Assembly (NCBI GenBank): GCA_046590205.1
Contig: JBKJTT010000076.1
Coordinates: 1-20,354, forward strand
Reading direction: 5' to 3'
Length of the DNA stretch: 20,354 nt
Origin: DATDEW01 sp046590205
GTDB lineage: Bacteria; Bacteroidota; Ignavibacteria; Palsa-1295
Part shown: piece by piece, positions 1 through 7,479 of the stretch
Layout of the letters: each line of letters begins with the position of its first letter
Position numbering within the stretch: position 1 is the first letter of the stretch
The notes under the pieces: model-generated
Databases searched by the model: none
What the model saw: only the letters and a program-made list of their open reading frames with translations
What the model was told of the DNA's origin: nothing
Made by a program: the position numbers and the translations under genes

Positions 1-219
1 ATCCATAAGATCGAACAGATGCTTATGGGTACGAAGTTCAAGCAGCCCTTGTTCTTCCCGAGCAGCATCGTACTCTGCATTCTCTGAAAGATCACCTTGC
101 GCTCTTGCTTCAGCAATCTTGCCAGCTATTTCTTTACGTGCATTCACTTTTAGATCGCGAAGCTGATTCTCGATCTCTGTAAGACGCTCTCTGGTAATAT
201 ATGCTTTTGGTTCTGCCAT
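1..219 (-). CDS. greA: Transcription elongation factor GreA, N-terminal part (cut by window edge)
   Basis: The complement of 217-219 is an ATG, and the frame stays open for 73 codons to the window edge. The peptide begins MAEPKAYITRERL and contains GDLSENAEYDAAREEQ at about residues 42-57, the hallmark of the GreA N-terminal coiled coil. GreA binds in the RNA polymerase secondary channel and stimulates cleavage of backtracked transcripts; the acidic tip lies in this coiled coil (family knowledge). Only about 45% of the usual ~158 residues are present; the C-terminal FKBP-like domain lies outside the window. No Shine-Dalgarno precedes the start. It follows yajC-ribBA on the same strand, but a hairpin in the 99-base gap suggests separate transcription. 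The motif distinguishes GreA from GreB reasonably but not perfectly. Confidence 0.93.
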   Translation of the reverse strand, partial: MAEPKAYITRERLTEIENQLRDLKVNARKEIAGKIAEARAQGDLSENAEYDAAREEQGLLELRTHKHLFDLMD

Positions 220-230
220 CAGGACAACTA

Positions 231-272
231 TATAAAACAAGAAGGTATCTTCCTAAAGTGAAAGACACCTTC
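231..272 (-). terminator. Probable Rho-independent terminator after ribBA
   Basis: Read on the minus strand, GAAGGT-G-TCTT pairs with AAGA-T-ACCTTC: 10 base pairs with one internal mismatch and a 10-base loop. It is followed by the T-rich tail TTGTTTTATA. It lies 47 bases past the ribBA stop and 22 bases before the greA start, so it probably ends the yajC-ribBA transcript. The stem is not GC-rich, so strength is uncertain. A greA promoter would have to overlap it or lie just upstream. Confidence 0.5.
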
Positions 273-318
273 GTTTTGTGCGGGTTCTAAACGCCAATAG
301 TTAGGGAATCTGTTCCAA

Positions 319-1557
319 TTATTCGTTAATGATATTCTTCAGCATTGAAGTAATCGCTGCATCATCCGTACCTATCATGTGCCCCATCTTTATTCGTTTG
401 GTCTCAAGGTAATCGGCGTTGTTCTCATTCGGACTTATCTCAATTGGGACTCTGTCTACAACTTCAAGTCCATAGCTTGTTAAGCCAACAATCTTCTTCG
501 GATTGTTTGTAAGCAAACGCATCTTTTTTACACCAAGATCAACGAGAATCTGTGCACCGATACCATAATCACGAAGGTCAGCCTTAAATCCAAGTACTTC
601 ATTCGCTTCGACTGTATCTTTTCCTTCTTCTTGAAGTTTATATGCTTTGAGCTTATTTGCAAGTCCAATACCACGTCCTTCCTGACGCATATAAAGAACT
701 ACTCCGTTGCCTGCTTTTTCCACCTGACGCATTGCATCATGAAGCTGCTGCTGACAATCACAGCGCATTGAGCCGAATGTATCGCCTGTCAAACATTCTG
801 AATGTACTCGAACAAGAGTTGGCTCTGTGGTGATAACTCCCTTGGTAAGAGCAACGTGCTCTTTACCATCTACTTTGTTGCGATAAAGATGAAGTTTGAA
901 GTGGCCGTAATGTGTCGGCAAATTGACCTCAACGACCTTCTCTACGAGTTTCTCGCGCTCCATACGGTACTTTATGAGGTCTTGTACGGAGATGAGCTTC
1001 ATATCATGCTCTTTAGCAAACTTTTTGAGGTCAGGCAAACGGGACATCGTACCATCATCATTCATGACCTCAACCAACATCCCCATCGGCTTGAACCCTG
1101 CAAGCCGAGCCAAGTCAACTGCCGCTTCAGTATGCCCTGCACGACGTAAGACACCCTCTTCGATCGCTCGAAGCGGGAAGATATGTCCAGGGCGAGCAAA
1201 ATCACGGGCGGGTGCTTTTTCATCAGTTATGGCTAGAACAGTCATGTTCCTATCATATGCTGACACACCAGTAGATGTCCCATGCACGTAGTCAATACTG
1301 ACCGTAAATGGTGTACCATGGCGGGCGGTATTGACATCAACCATCATAGGCAGATCAAGCTCCTGCGCTCGAGTTTCCGTTATTGGTGTACAAATAATAC
1401 CACTCGAATGCCGAAGCATGAACGCTATCATCTCTGTCGTAACGACTTCTGCTGCGGTAATAAAGTCACCTTCATTCTCGCGCTCTTCGTCGTCAACAAC
1501 GATGACAAGTTTCCCTTGCTTTATATCGGCAATTGCCTCATCGATGGTGTTAAGCAT
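319..1557 (-). CDS. ribBA: Bifunctional 3,4-dihydroxy-2-butanone-4-phosphate synthase / GTP cyclohydrolase II
   Basis: This enzyme supplies both precursors at the head of riboflavin synthesis: DHBP from ribulose 5-phosphate (N-terminal half) and the pyrimidine from GTP (C-terminal half). Residues 1-200 are RibB-like, with the acidic metal/substrate loop EERENEGD (24-31), RHSSG (49-53) and GHTEAAVDLARLAG (141-154). Residues ~205-412 are RibA-like: the zinc cysteines C255, C266 and C268 in VHSECLTGDTFGSMRCDC, MRQEGRGIGLANKLKAYKLQ (290-309), and LLTNNPKK (348-355). Key motifs of both halves look intact, unlike hybrids in which one half is degenerate. Length (412 aa) is normal for RibBA. It lies 17 bases behind yajC, so the two are probably co-transcribed and no FMN riboswitch fits between them. 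AGAGG, 8 bases before the ATG, is the clearest Shine-Dalgarno-like site in the window. Confidence 0.97.
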   Translation of the reverse strand: MLNTIDEAIADIKQGKLVIVVDDEERENEGDFITAAEVVTTEMIAFMLRHSSGIICTPITETRAQELDLPMMVDVNTARHGTPFTVSIDYVHGTSTGVSAYDRNMTVLAITDEKAPARDFARPGHIFPLRAIEEGVLRRAGHTEAAVDLARLAGFKPMGMLVEVMNDDGTMSRLPDLKKFAKEHDMKLISVQDLIKYRMEREKLVEKVVEVNLPTHYGHFKLHLYRNKVDGKEHVALTKGVITTEPTLVRVHSECLTGDTFGSMRCDCQQQLHDAMRQVEKAGNGVVLYMRQEGRGIGLANKLKAYKLQEEGKDTVEANEVLGFKADLRDYGIGAQILVDLGVKKMRLLTNNPKKIVGLTSYGLEVVDRVPIEISPNENNADYLETKRIKMGHMIGTDDAAITSMLKNIINE

Positions 1558-1574
1558 GATGCTAACCTCTATGG

Positions 1575-1901
1575 TTATTTGGGAAGTACTGTCGTTATGG
1601 CAGATTTTTCAAAACGAATTTTGGTCGTTTCTGCAACCTGAACAAGGATAGAGTTGTCTTCGATGGCAGAGATAGTCCCGTGCATACCACCTGAGGTAAT
1701 AACCTTATCTCCTTTTTGCATCCCACCAACAAGCGCTTCACGTTCTTTCTGACGTTTGCGTTGGGGGCGATAGATCATAAAGTAAAAGATAAAAATGATC
1801 GAACCGAACATGATGCCCGTCGAGAGCATTTGTGAGCCGGAATCTGCTCCCTGACCACCCGAAGGTGCCATTAATAAATACGCTAATTGATTAAATTGCA
1901 T
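1575..1901 (-). CDS. yajC: Sec translocon accessory subunit YajC
   Basis: YajC is a small single-pass inner-membrane protein that associates with SecDF-YidC and SecYEG (family knowledge). The 108-aa product has one hydrophobic helix at about residues 27-45, followed at once by YRPQRKRQKERE (44-55), the diagnostic positively charged YajC motif. GDKVITSGGMHGTI (64-77) then opens the conserved cytosolic beta domain. Length is typical. The periplasmic N terminus is longer and richer in Gly/Ser than in E. coli, as is usual in this phylum. It leads a two-gene operon with ribBA. A plausible promoter lies close upstream (see that entry), which would give an extremely short untranslated leader. Confidence 0.95.
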   Translation of the reverse strand: MQFNQLAYLLMAPSGGQGADSGSQMLSTGIMFGSIIFIFYFMIYRPQRKRQKEREALVGGMQKGDKVITSGGMHGTISAIEDNSILVQVAETTKIRFEKSAITTVLPK

Positions 1902-1911
1902 TTAGTTAGAT

Positions 1912-1940
1912 ATGATATAAAAAGTCTTAAGTATCGTTAA
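1912..1940 (-). promoter_or_regulatory. Candidate promoter of yajC-ribBA
   Basis: On the minus strand TTAACG (1940-1935; 4/6 to TTGACA) is followed after exactly 17 bases by TATCAT (1917-1912; 5/6 to TATAAT). The -10 ends only 10 bases before the yajC ATG, predicting a leader of about 3 bases. The region is AT-rich, so chance matches are easy. Confidence 0.35.
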
Positions 1941-1972
1941 AACAAAGAATTTGGGGAAACATTCGTACCGTG

Positions 1973-2737
1973 CTACCCTACATAATCATACTCACGATTA
2001 ACAGAAGTCTCTATATAACTTCCTTTTTTCAGGTCATGGTCAACCGTAACTCGTTCGTCAAAGACAAAGCATTCCCCTTCAAAGAGACTCTCTTCTTTTG
2101 GAGTTTCTTTAAAGTATTTGAGTATCCCACCATGAAGATGATACACCTCTTTGAATCCCTCATCAAGAAGGTATGACGTTGCTTTTTCACAACGGATACC
2201 ACCAGTACAAAACATTGCTATCTTCTTGTCCTTTGCGTTAGCAAGTTCCTCCTTTACAAAATTTGGAAACTCACGGAATGTCTTTGTCTTAGGACTGACT
2301 GCATTCTTAAATGTCCCCATATCAACCTCAAACTGATTTCGAGTGTCAATAATAATGACATCCGGATCTAAAATGAGAGTATTCCACTCTTCTGGGGTAA
2401 CGTATGTGCCAACTATGTTCGTAGGATTGACCGTAGGTACACCGAAGGCGACTATCTCGCGCTTGAGCCGCACCTTCATCTTCTCGAACGGAAGAAAATC
2501 TTCGTAGGATTCTTTCCATTTAAAGTCTGACATTCCGGGGAGTGTTTGCAAGTGCCCGATGAGCTCGAGTATGTTTTCATGTTTACCGGAAACTGTGCCA
2601 TTTATTCCCTCGCTTGCAAGCAGGATTGTGCCTTTTATCCCATGCTCTTTGCACCATGCAAGGAGTATCGGCTGCATCTCGCAGTAATCCGGAAATGGCG
2701 TAAATTTATAGAATGCTATGATCGTATATTTTTCCAC
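1973..2737 (-). CDS. trhO: tRNA uridine(34) hydroxylase, rhodanese-like (TrhO/YceA family)
   Basis: TrhO enzymes hydroxylate the wobble uridine of certain tRNAs, independently of prephenate (family knowledge from YceA/TrhO). The protein has an N-terminal acylphosphatase-like domain with ASEGINGTVSG (41-51). A rhodanese domain at about residues 113-215 has the cysteine loop CTGGIRCEK (C177, C183). Shortly after comes the family motif CFVFDERV (223-230). At 254 aa it is a short member: the Cys-rich C-terminal extension of ~350-aa YceA is absent, as in other short members such as the ~255-aa Legionella proteins. The start is GTG (2735-2737), the only start placed correctly for the first beta strand, with no Shine-Dalgarno. 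It is divergent from the esterase at 2814 and lies 71 bases before yajC. Confidence 0.9.
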   Translation of the reverse strand: MEKYTIIAFYKFTPFPDYCEMQPILLAWCKEHGIKGTILLASEGINGTVSGKHENILELIGHLQTLPGMSDFKWKESYEDFLPFEKMKVRLKREIVAFGVPTVNPTNIVGTYVTPEEWNTLILDPDVIIIDTRNQFEVDMGTFKNAVSPKTKTFREFPNFVKEELANAKDKKIAMFCTGGIRCEKATSYLLDEGFKEVYHLHGGILKYFKETPKEESLFEGECFVFDERVTVDHDLKKGSYIETSVNREYDYVG

Positions 2738-2774
2738 TAAAATCTATAACAACCAGGGATTCTTTTCTGTCCCA

Positions 2775-2806
2775 TTTTGGCTTGTATATTTCCACTTTAT
2801 CTATTG
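2775..2806 (+). promoter_or_regulatory. Candidate promoter of the secreted esterase gene
   Basis: TTTTGG (2775-2780), a 17-base spacer, then TATCTATTG (2798-2806). This resembles the Bacteroidota -33 TTTG / -7 TAnnTTTG pattern, though imperfectly. It ends 7 bases before the ATG at 2814, so the transcript would be nearly leaderless. Low confidence because only two short imperfect boxes support it. Confidence 0.3.
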
Positions 2807-2813
2807 TGACCAT

Positions 2814-4529
2814 ATGGGGGTATTTATACGGTGTCTATTGATTTGCTTCATAATTATAGTATCAAGTACTCCTACAGCGATTTGTCAAAACAGCACTTTT
2901 ATTGAAATCCCGAAGAACCTTCAATTGTATCCACGTGGCTCCGATGACTCTGCAACCGTAACAATATCAGGTGTATTCAACGACCTCCGATTTGATTCGA
3001 TCTACGTATCAGCATTTAGAAACAATGTATTTCTATCTCGCAAAGCAATTGCGCCTCGCTACAATATACCCTTCAAATTCTCACCCCGTATCAAAGCAGA
3101 GTTGTCTGAAAACAAGTTTATCATTGGAGTAAAAAATAACTCAACTGATTCTATCATTGCCGTTCGTGATAGTATTGTATGTGGTGATGTCTATTTTATA
3201 GCAGGACAATCGAACTCTATCTTTGGCTCACCATCGGAAACATATAAAAGCGAATATATCAGAACTTTTGGATTAAATTGGTCACAAAACTTGAGCGATA
3301 CTTCGTGGGCAGTAGCTACTGCTAACTCATTTGGTGGTGGACCTGAAATCGGTGGATGGGGTCTTCGGCTTGCTCGAAGAATCCAAGAAACACAGAACAT
3401 CCCTGTAGCAGTAATTAACGGAGGTGTAGGTGGTACAATCATTGAATATCAGCAACGCAACGACAACAATCCACTTGATATGCGAACTATCTATGCAAGC
3501 ATGTTATATCGGGCACAGAGATCACAACTTGCAAAAGCTGCAAAAGCCCTGTTTTGGTATCAAGGTGAATCGAACACGATCACTAATTACTATACAAATT
3601 TTAAGAACTTGTACGAGGATTGGATGTCAGATTATCCGAATCTCAAAAAAGTCTATGTGATTCAGTTTCGTCCGGGTTGTGTGGAGAGTACAAATTCCCC
3701 ACTCCGAGATTTACTGCGGACTCTTTCTGATTCCCTACCAAAGATCATCACACACAGTACCATGTCAATACCCGATTATGATGGTTGTCATTTTGCACTT
3801 AGCGGATACCATACACTCGGTGATCAACTCTTCAACTTAGTCAATCGTGATTTTTATAGTTCAGCAGACACTATTGGAATAAGCTCTCCAAACATAGTAA
3901 AGGCATTTTTTGCAAACACGCAACGTGATATTATTGGGTTGTTGTTTAACACTGAAGGTGCAGAGTTGAGCGTACCGAATGATACAATCATATCAAGTAT
4001 TCATTCCTCAATCAAAGACTACTTGTACATCGGTGATGATACAGGTCTCGTATCTGATATATTTGCAAGCAAAGACACTCTTTGGCTGAAGCTTTCAAAG
4101 CCAACAAATGCTAGATACGTTTCTTATCTACCAGATAGATATTATAACAATACAGAAACAGCATACGTAGGACCGTGGCTTACGAATTCTCGTGGGGGTG
4201 GGGCGTTTTCTTTCTGGCGGGTACCGCTTTTGGATTCAATCAATGCGAATCCTTCATTTAAGGGAAGACCAAGCGGCGGATTCCAATTGTATCCTAATCC
4301 ATCTTATTCATCTGCAAGGATTCAATTCGGAATAGATAAACGAACTCATGTCCGAATATCAATATTTGACGAGGCAGGACGAAAGATTATCCGTCCTGTA
4401 GACGAAATGCGTGAGGCGGGTAACTACTCAATTGGACTTGACACACGTCAGTTAGGTTCAACCAGTGCAATAGTTCGTTTAGAGCTTGACGAAAATATCT
4501 ACGAGAAGAAGCTTATCATCGTTCATTAA
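2814..4529 (+). CDS. Secreted SGNH/sialate O-acetylesterase-like hydrolase with T9SS sorting domain
   Basis: I chose the ATG at 2814 because a Sec signal peptide starts there (hydrophobic to about residue 22, then ICQNS), giving 571 aa; an upstream in-frame ATG at 2718 would lie inside trhO. Residues ~120-345 match the SASA/CE6-like esterase fold: GQSN (131-134, candidate nucleophile Ser133), NGGVGG (202-207), WYQGESN (248-254), and DYDGCH (321-326, candidate Asp323/His326). Such enzymes remove acetyl esters from sialic acids or acetylated polysaccharides; the substrate cannot be read here. A beta-rich segment follows. Residues ~490-571 form a T9SS type A domain beginning FQLYPNPSYSSARIQF and ending in the beta strand EKKLIIVH. 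It should cross the outer membrane and be anchored or released. Its stop overlaps the hslU stop in the palindrome TTAA. Confidence 0.85.
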   Translation: MGVFIRCLLICFIIIVSSTPTAICQNSTFIEIPKNLQLYPRGSDDSATVTISGVFNDLRFDSIYVSAFRNNVFLSRKAIAPRYNIPFKFSPRIKAELSENKFIIGVKNNSTDSIIAVRDSIVCGDVYFIAGQSNSIFGSPSETYKSEYIRTFGLNWSQNLSDTSWAVATANSFGGGPEIGGWGLRLARRIQETQNIPVAVINGGVGGTIIEYQQRNDNNPLDMRTIYASMLYRAQRSQLAKAAKALFWYQGESNTITNYYTNFKNLYEDWMSDYPNLKKVYVIQFRPGCVESTNSPLRDLLRTLSDSLPKIITHSTMSIPDYDGCHFALSGYHTLGDQLFNLVNRDFYSSADTIGISSPNIVKAFFANTQRDIIGLLFNTEGAELSVPNDTIISSIHSSIKDYLYIGDDTGLVSDIFASKDTLWLKLSKPTNARYVSYLPDRYYNNTETAYVGPWLTNSRGGGAFSFWRVPLLDSINANPSFKGRPSGGFQLYPNPSYSSARIQFGIDKRTHVRISIFDEAGRKIIRPVDEMREAGNYSIGLDTRQLGSTSAIVRLELDENIYEKKLIIVH

Positions 4530-6034
4530 AGAATATATTTACTCAAGTCACGATTACGGACGATCTTTTCGAGACGCTCCTCTACTATATCTCCTGTTAT
4601 GGTTATCTCACTTGCACTGATAATATCAGGCACATCAAAAAGTATCTGCTCTAAAAGTGTCGTTAGGATTGTATGAAGCCGCCGTGCTCCGATGTTCTCT
4701 ACAGATTCATTAACTTCAAATGCGATACGTGCGATAGCACGAATTGAATCATCTGTAAATGAGATCGTCACACCTTCGCTTTGCATAAGGGCGATGTACT
4801 GCTTTGTGAGAGCATTCTCCGGCTTGGTGAGTATTTTAACAAAATCATCTTCTGTCAAACTTTCGAGTTCAACGCGAATCGGGAAACGTCCTTGAAGTTC
4901 AGGAATAAGATCGCTCGGTTTTGATACATGAAACGCACCCGATGCAATAAAAAGAACATGGTCTGTTTTGACAGGACCGTATCGAGTGCCAACCGTTGAA
5001 CCTTCAACTATCGGAAGCAGGTCACGTTGGACACCTTCACGAGATACATCTGGTCCACCTTCTTTACTTTTACCAGCGACTTTATCAATTTCATCAATGA
5101 ATATAATGCCGGAGTTCTCTGCACGTTCAACTGCCTCTTTGTTCAAAGCATCTTGATCAATGAGCTTTGCTGCTTCTTCTTGAGAGAAGAGTATCCGAGC
5201 ATCTTTGATCTTTAGTCGGCGCGTTTTCATCTTCTTTGGCATGGAGTTCGAAAGTGCATCAGAGATGTTCTGTGCAATGTCATCGAATCCACCACCAGCA
5301 CCGAAAGGTCCCATGATCTGCATAGATGCTACCTGTGGTGTACTTGGCACATCAACCTCGATCTCATTCTCCTCTAACTCTCCTTTTCGGAGTTTATTGC
5401 GGAAGCGGTTGCGAGTACGTTGCAAGGATGCTTCTTTCTTTTCTTCTTCAGCAGCTTGAACTTCAGGGTTGCCGTTTGCAGCCGGTGGTTGTTCTTTGAC
5501 CATTCCGGGAAACATAAATCCTACTGATGCCATTTGCGAAGCATTAGATTTATCCGAAAGTGGTGGTACGAGTATATCCAATATCCGCTCTTCGGCAAGT
5601 TCTTTTGCTCGTTCCTCGACCTTCTTCATCATTTCTGTACGGACTATTTGCACAGAGTGGTCGGCAAGGTCTCGTACCATGGACTCCACATCACGCCCGA
5701 CATACCCTACTTCGGTATATTTCGTAGCTTCAACTTTAACAAACGGTGCTCCGGCGAGCTTTGCCAAGCGGCGAGCTATCTCTGTTTTGCCTACACCTGT
5801 TGGACCTATCAAGATGATATTATTTGGCATGATCTCATCACGCATAGAACCGCCGACGGTCAATCGTCTCCAACGGTTACGTAATGCAATCGCAACAGAA
5901 CGTTTTGCATTATGCTGACCAATGATATATTTATCAAGTTCACGGACTATCTCATGTGGAGTTAGCTGTTTTTGTCGGGAGGTCTGTGTTTCTTCTACTT
6001 CAGGTATTACTTGTATCGAATCTTCGTTTGTCAT
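4526..6034 (-). CDS. hslU: ATP-dependent protease ATPase subunit HslU (ClpY)
   Basis: HslU is the AAA+ hexameric unfoldase that feeds substrates to the HslV peptidase in the cytoplasm. Visible features: LTPHEIVRELDKYIIGQ (24-40), Walker A GPTGVGKT (77-84), the GYVG pore loop (110-113), Walker B IIFIDEIDK (310-318), and the C-terminal tail ending DLSKYIL, which docks into HslV. At 502 aa it is about 60 residues longer than E. coli HslU (443 aa). The excess lies mainly in the intermediate (I) domain, where residues ~160-205 are low-complexity (Pro/Ala/Asn, then Glu/Lys), plus about 20 extra residues at the N terminus. Its ATG overlaps the end of hslV by 4 bases (ATGA), showing translational coupling. 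The 3' end meets the convergent esterase gene. Confidence 0.97.
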   Translation of the reverse strand: MTNEDSIQVIPEVEETQTSRQKQLTPHEIVRELDKYIIGQHNAKRSVAIALRNRWRRLTVGGSMRDEIMPNNIILIGPTGVGKTEIARRLAKLAGAPFVKVEATKYTEVGYVGRDVESMVRDLADHSVQIVRTEMMKKVEERAKELAEERILDILVPPLSDKSNASQMASVGFMFPGMVKEQPPAANGNPEVQAAEEEKKEASLQRTRNRFRNKLRKGELEENEIEVDVPSTPQVASMQIMGPFGAGGGFDDIAQNISDALSNSMPKKMKTRRLKIKDARILFSQEEAAKLIDQDALNKEAVERAENSGIIFIDEIDKVAGKSKEGGPDVSREGVQRDLLPIVEGSTVGTRYGPVKTDHVLFIASGAFHVSKPSDLIPELQGRFPIRVELESLTEDDFVKILTKPENALTKQYIALMQSEGVTISFTDDSIRAIARIAFEVNESVENIGARRLHTILTTLLEQILFDVPDIISASEITITGDIVEERLEKIVRNRDLSKYIL

Positions 6035-6576
6035 CCTAATTCTTCTATCGTCAGATTTCTGTTGGTATAAATGCAGATATCACCTGCTATCTCTAATGCA
6101 CCCTGTACGATCTCTCGTGGCGAAAGATTCTTATCCCTCATAAAAGCTCGTGCCGCAGCAAGGGCATAGGGTCCGCCGGAGCCGATTGCAACGATACCGT
6201 CTTCTGGTTCGATAACGTCACCGTTACCGCTAATGAGTAATGCTGAATCCTTATTAACAACTGCAAGCATCGCCTCTAATCGGCGGAGAAATTTATCCAT
6301 TCGCCAATCTTTGCCAAGCTCGACCGCAGCTCGTGGCAAATTACCTCTGAACTGCTCAAGTTTTGCTTCGAACTTCTCAAAAAGCGATAGTGCATCACTT
6401 GTCGAACCGGCAAAACCGGCAATGACTTCCCCATTATAAAGCTTTCGTACTTTCTTTGCATTGCCTTTCATGACAGTAGTACCAAGCGTCACTTGACCAT
6501 CGGAGCCAAGGGCAGCTTTGCCATCGCGTATGAAGCCAATGACCGTTGTAGCATGAATCTGAATTGATGTATCCAT
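6031..6576 (-). CDS. hslV: ATP-dependent protease peptidase subunit HslV (ClpQ)
   Basis: HslV forms the double-hexamer N-terminal-nucleophile peptidase of the HslVU complex. The product (181 aa, normal size) has HATTVIGF at 8-15; by alignment with ClpQ/HslV the active N-terminal threonine after processing would be Thr10, leaving a 9-residue propeptide. Other family signatures are SDGQVTLGTTVMKGN (24-38), KVRKLYNGEVIAGFAGS (42-58), and AIGSGGPYALAAARA near residue 135, with the ending CIYTNRNLTIEEL. The nucleophile is Thr, unlike the Ser of Bacillus ClpQ. It is the first gene of the hslVU operon, divergent from the crotonase-family gene. No Shine-Dalgarno is present before its ATG. Confidence 0.97.
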   Translation of the reverse strand: MDTSIQIHATTVIGFIRDGKAALGSDGQVTLGTTVMKGNAKKVRKLYNGEVIAGFAGSTSDALSLFEKFEAKLEQFRGNLPRAAVELGKDWRMDKFLRRLEAMLAVVNKDSALLISGNGDVIEPEDGIVAIGSGGPYALAAARAFMRDKNLSPREIVQGALEIAGDICIYTNRNLTIEELG

Positions 6577-6633
6577 AGGCGGGAGAAAACAGATACAATC
6601 GAAGAAAAATCAACTAAATAAATACTGCATGTT

Positions 6634-6655
6634 CATCGTTTCCGATGGATTTTTT
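6634..6655 (+). other. Small hairpin with T-run in the hslV/crotonase intergenic region
   Basis: CATCG-TTTC-CGATG (6634-6647) forms a perfect 5-bp stem with a tetraloop and is followed by GATTTTTTT. It looks like a minimal terminator on the plus strand, but no plus-strand gene ends nearby. It could instead structure the hslV leader or insulate the divergent promoters. Function unknown. Confidence 0.35.
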
Positions 6656-6680
6656 TGATAAACAAGAACCTAACCAATTG

Positions 6681-6709
6681 TTTACAATGTATATATTGGG
6701 CAAAATAAT
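6681..6709 (+). promoter_or_regulatory. Sigma70-like promoter of the crotonase/C39-peptidase pair
   Basis: TTTACA (6681-6686, 5/6 to TTGACA), a 17-base spacer, and AATAAT (6704-6709, 5/6 to TATAAT). The predicted start site falls about 1-2 bases before the ATG at 6718, implying a leaderless or nearly leaderless mRNA. An interrupted inverted repeat CCAAT (6674-6678) / ATTGG (6695-6699) overlaps the -35 and spacer and could be a repressor site, though 5-bp arms are short. Confidence 0.5.
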
Positions 6710-6717
6710 CTGATAGT

Positions 6718-7476
6718 ATGAGTCTTATAAAACTGCACCTTGAACATCCGATAGCAACCATAAGCTTGAACCGCCCCGAGAAGCGTAATGCCCTCTCGCC
6801 GGAGCTTATTGCCGAGCTATCAGCAACTCTCGATAAACTTCTTCCTGATGAAGATGTTCGCGTTGTCATCATAACCGGTGAAGGCGGTGTTTTCTGTGCC
6901 GGGGCTGACCTTGAGTATATCCAGAAACTTGCAGAGTTCGGCGCGGAAGAGAATCTCGCTGATTCCCGTGCTCTTCGTGACCTTTTCTGGAAGATCTATA
7001 CCTATCCTAAGATAGTCATAGCCCAAGTCCACGGAGCGGCTCTGGCAGGTGGCTGTGGCTTGGCTAATGTCTGCGACATGATCTTTGCCTCTGATGATTC
7101 TTCCTTTGGCTATACAGAGACGATGATAGGCTTCATCCCTGCTTTGGTATCGGTTTTCCTGACTCGCAAGATCGGTGAGCAACATGCTAGGGAGCTGTTG
7201 CTATCTGCTCGGAAGATCTCTGCCGAAGAGGCGTATTCGCTTGGTATGATAAATTCAGTCATCCCATGCCCACAGCTTGAAGAAACTGTCAAGCAGTATG
7301 CTCTGACTGTCGCTCGGAATAGCCCGACGGCAGTTGCTATGACAAAACGTATGCTTGCTACTACCGCAGGGATGGGGATTGAAGCGGCTCTTGAATACAC
7401 AGCTAGTATGAATGCTTTGGCTCGAAGTACAGAAGACTGTAAGAACGGCATCGCTAAATTCCTGTCCAAATCATAA
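6718..7476 (+). CDS. Enoyl-CoA hydratase/isomerase (crotonase) family protein
   Basis: Crotonase-fold enzymes hydrate, isomerise or cleave acyl-CoA substrates; the exact reaction cannot be fixed here. The 252-aa protein has the typical N-terminal strand ATISLNRPEKRNALSPEL (13-30). Oxyanion-hole regions are CAGADL (60-65) and HGAALAGGCGLANVCD (105-120), followed by FGYTETMIGFIPA (130-142). Aligned with rat crotonase, Glu164 is kept (Glu134) but Glu144 is replaced by Gly114. That resembles a subgroup often annotated as methylglutaconyl-CoA hydratase-like or simply enoyl-CoA hydratase/isomerase, and it argues against a standard two-glutamate hydratase mechanism. No other fatty-acid or leucine-degradation genes are nearby. 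The next gene starts 3 bases after its stop in the same frame. No Shine-Dalgarno. Confidence 0.88.
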   Translation: MSLIKLHLEHPIATISLNRPEKRNALSPELIAELSATLDKLLPDEDVRVVIITGEGGVFCAGADLEYIQKLAEFGAEENLADSRALRDLFWKIYTYPKIVIAQVHGAALAGGCGLANVCDMIFASDDSSFGYTETMIGFIPALVSVFLTRKIGEQHARELLLSARKISAEEAYSLGMINSVIPCPQLEETVKQYALTVARNSPTAVAMTKRMLATTAGMGIEAALEYTASMNALARSTEDCKNGIAKFLSKS

Positions 7477-7479
7477 CCA

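Noticed and set aside
1558..1574. FMN riboswitch in front of ribBA
   Set aside because: Only 17 bases separate yajC and ribBA, far too short for the aptamer, and none of its conserved blocks appears upstream of yajC.
2718..2813. N-terminal extension of the secreted esterase from an ATG at 2718
   Set aside because: It would overlap trhO head to head and bury the signal peptide behind 32 residues; the ATG at 2814 gives a standard signal peptide.
5469..5918. 149-codon plus-strand frame opposite hslU
   Set aside because: Antisense shadow of a well-conserved gene; Ser-rich and without any domain signature.
6634..6655. Functional plus-strand terminator between hslV and the crotonase gene
   Set aside because: It has a hairpin and T-run but no plus-strand gene upstream within 2 kb, so I list it only as a hairpin of unknown role.
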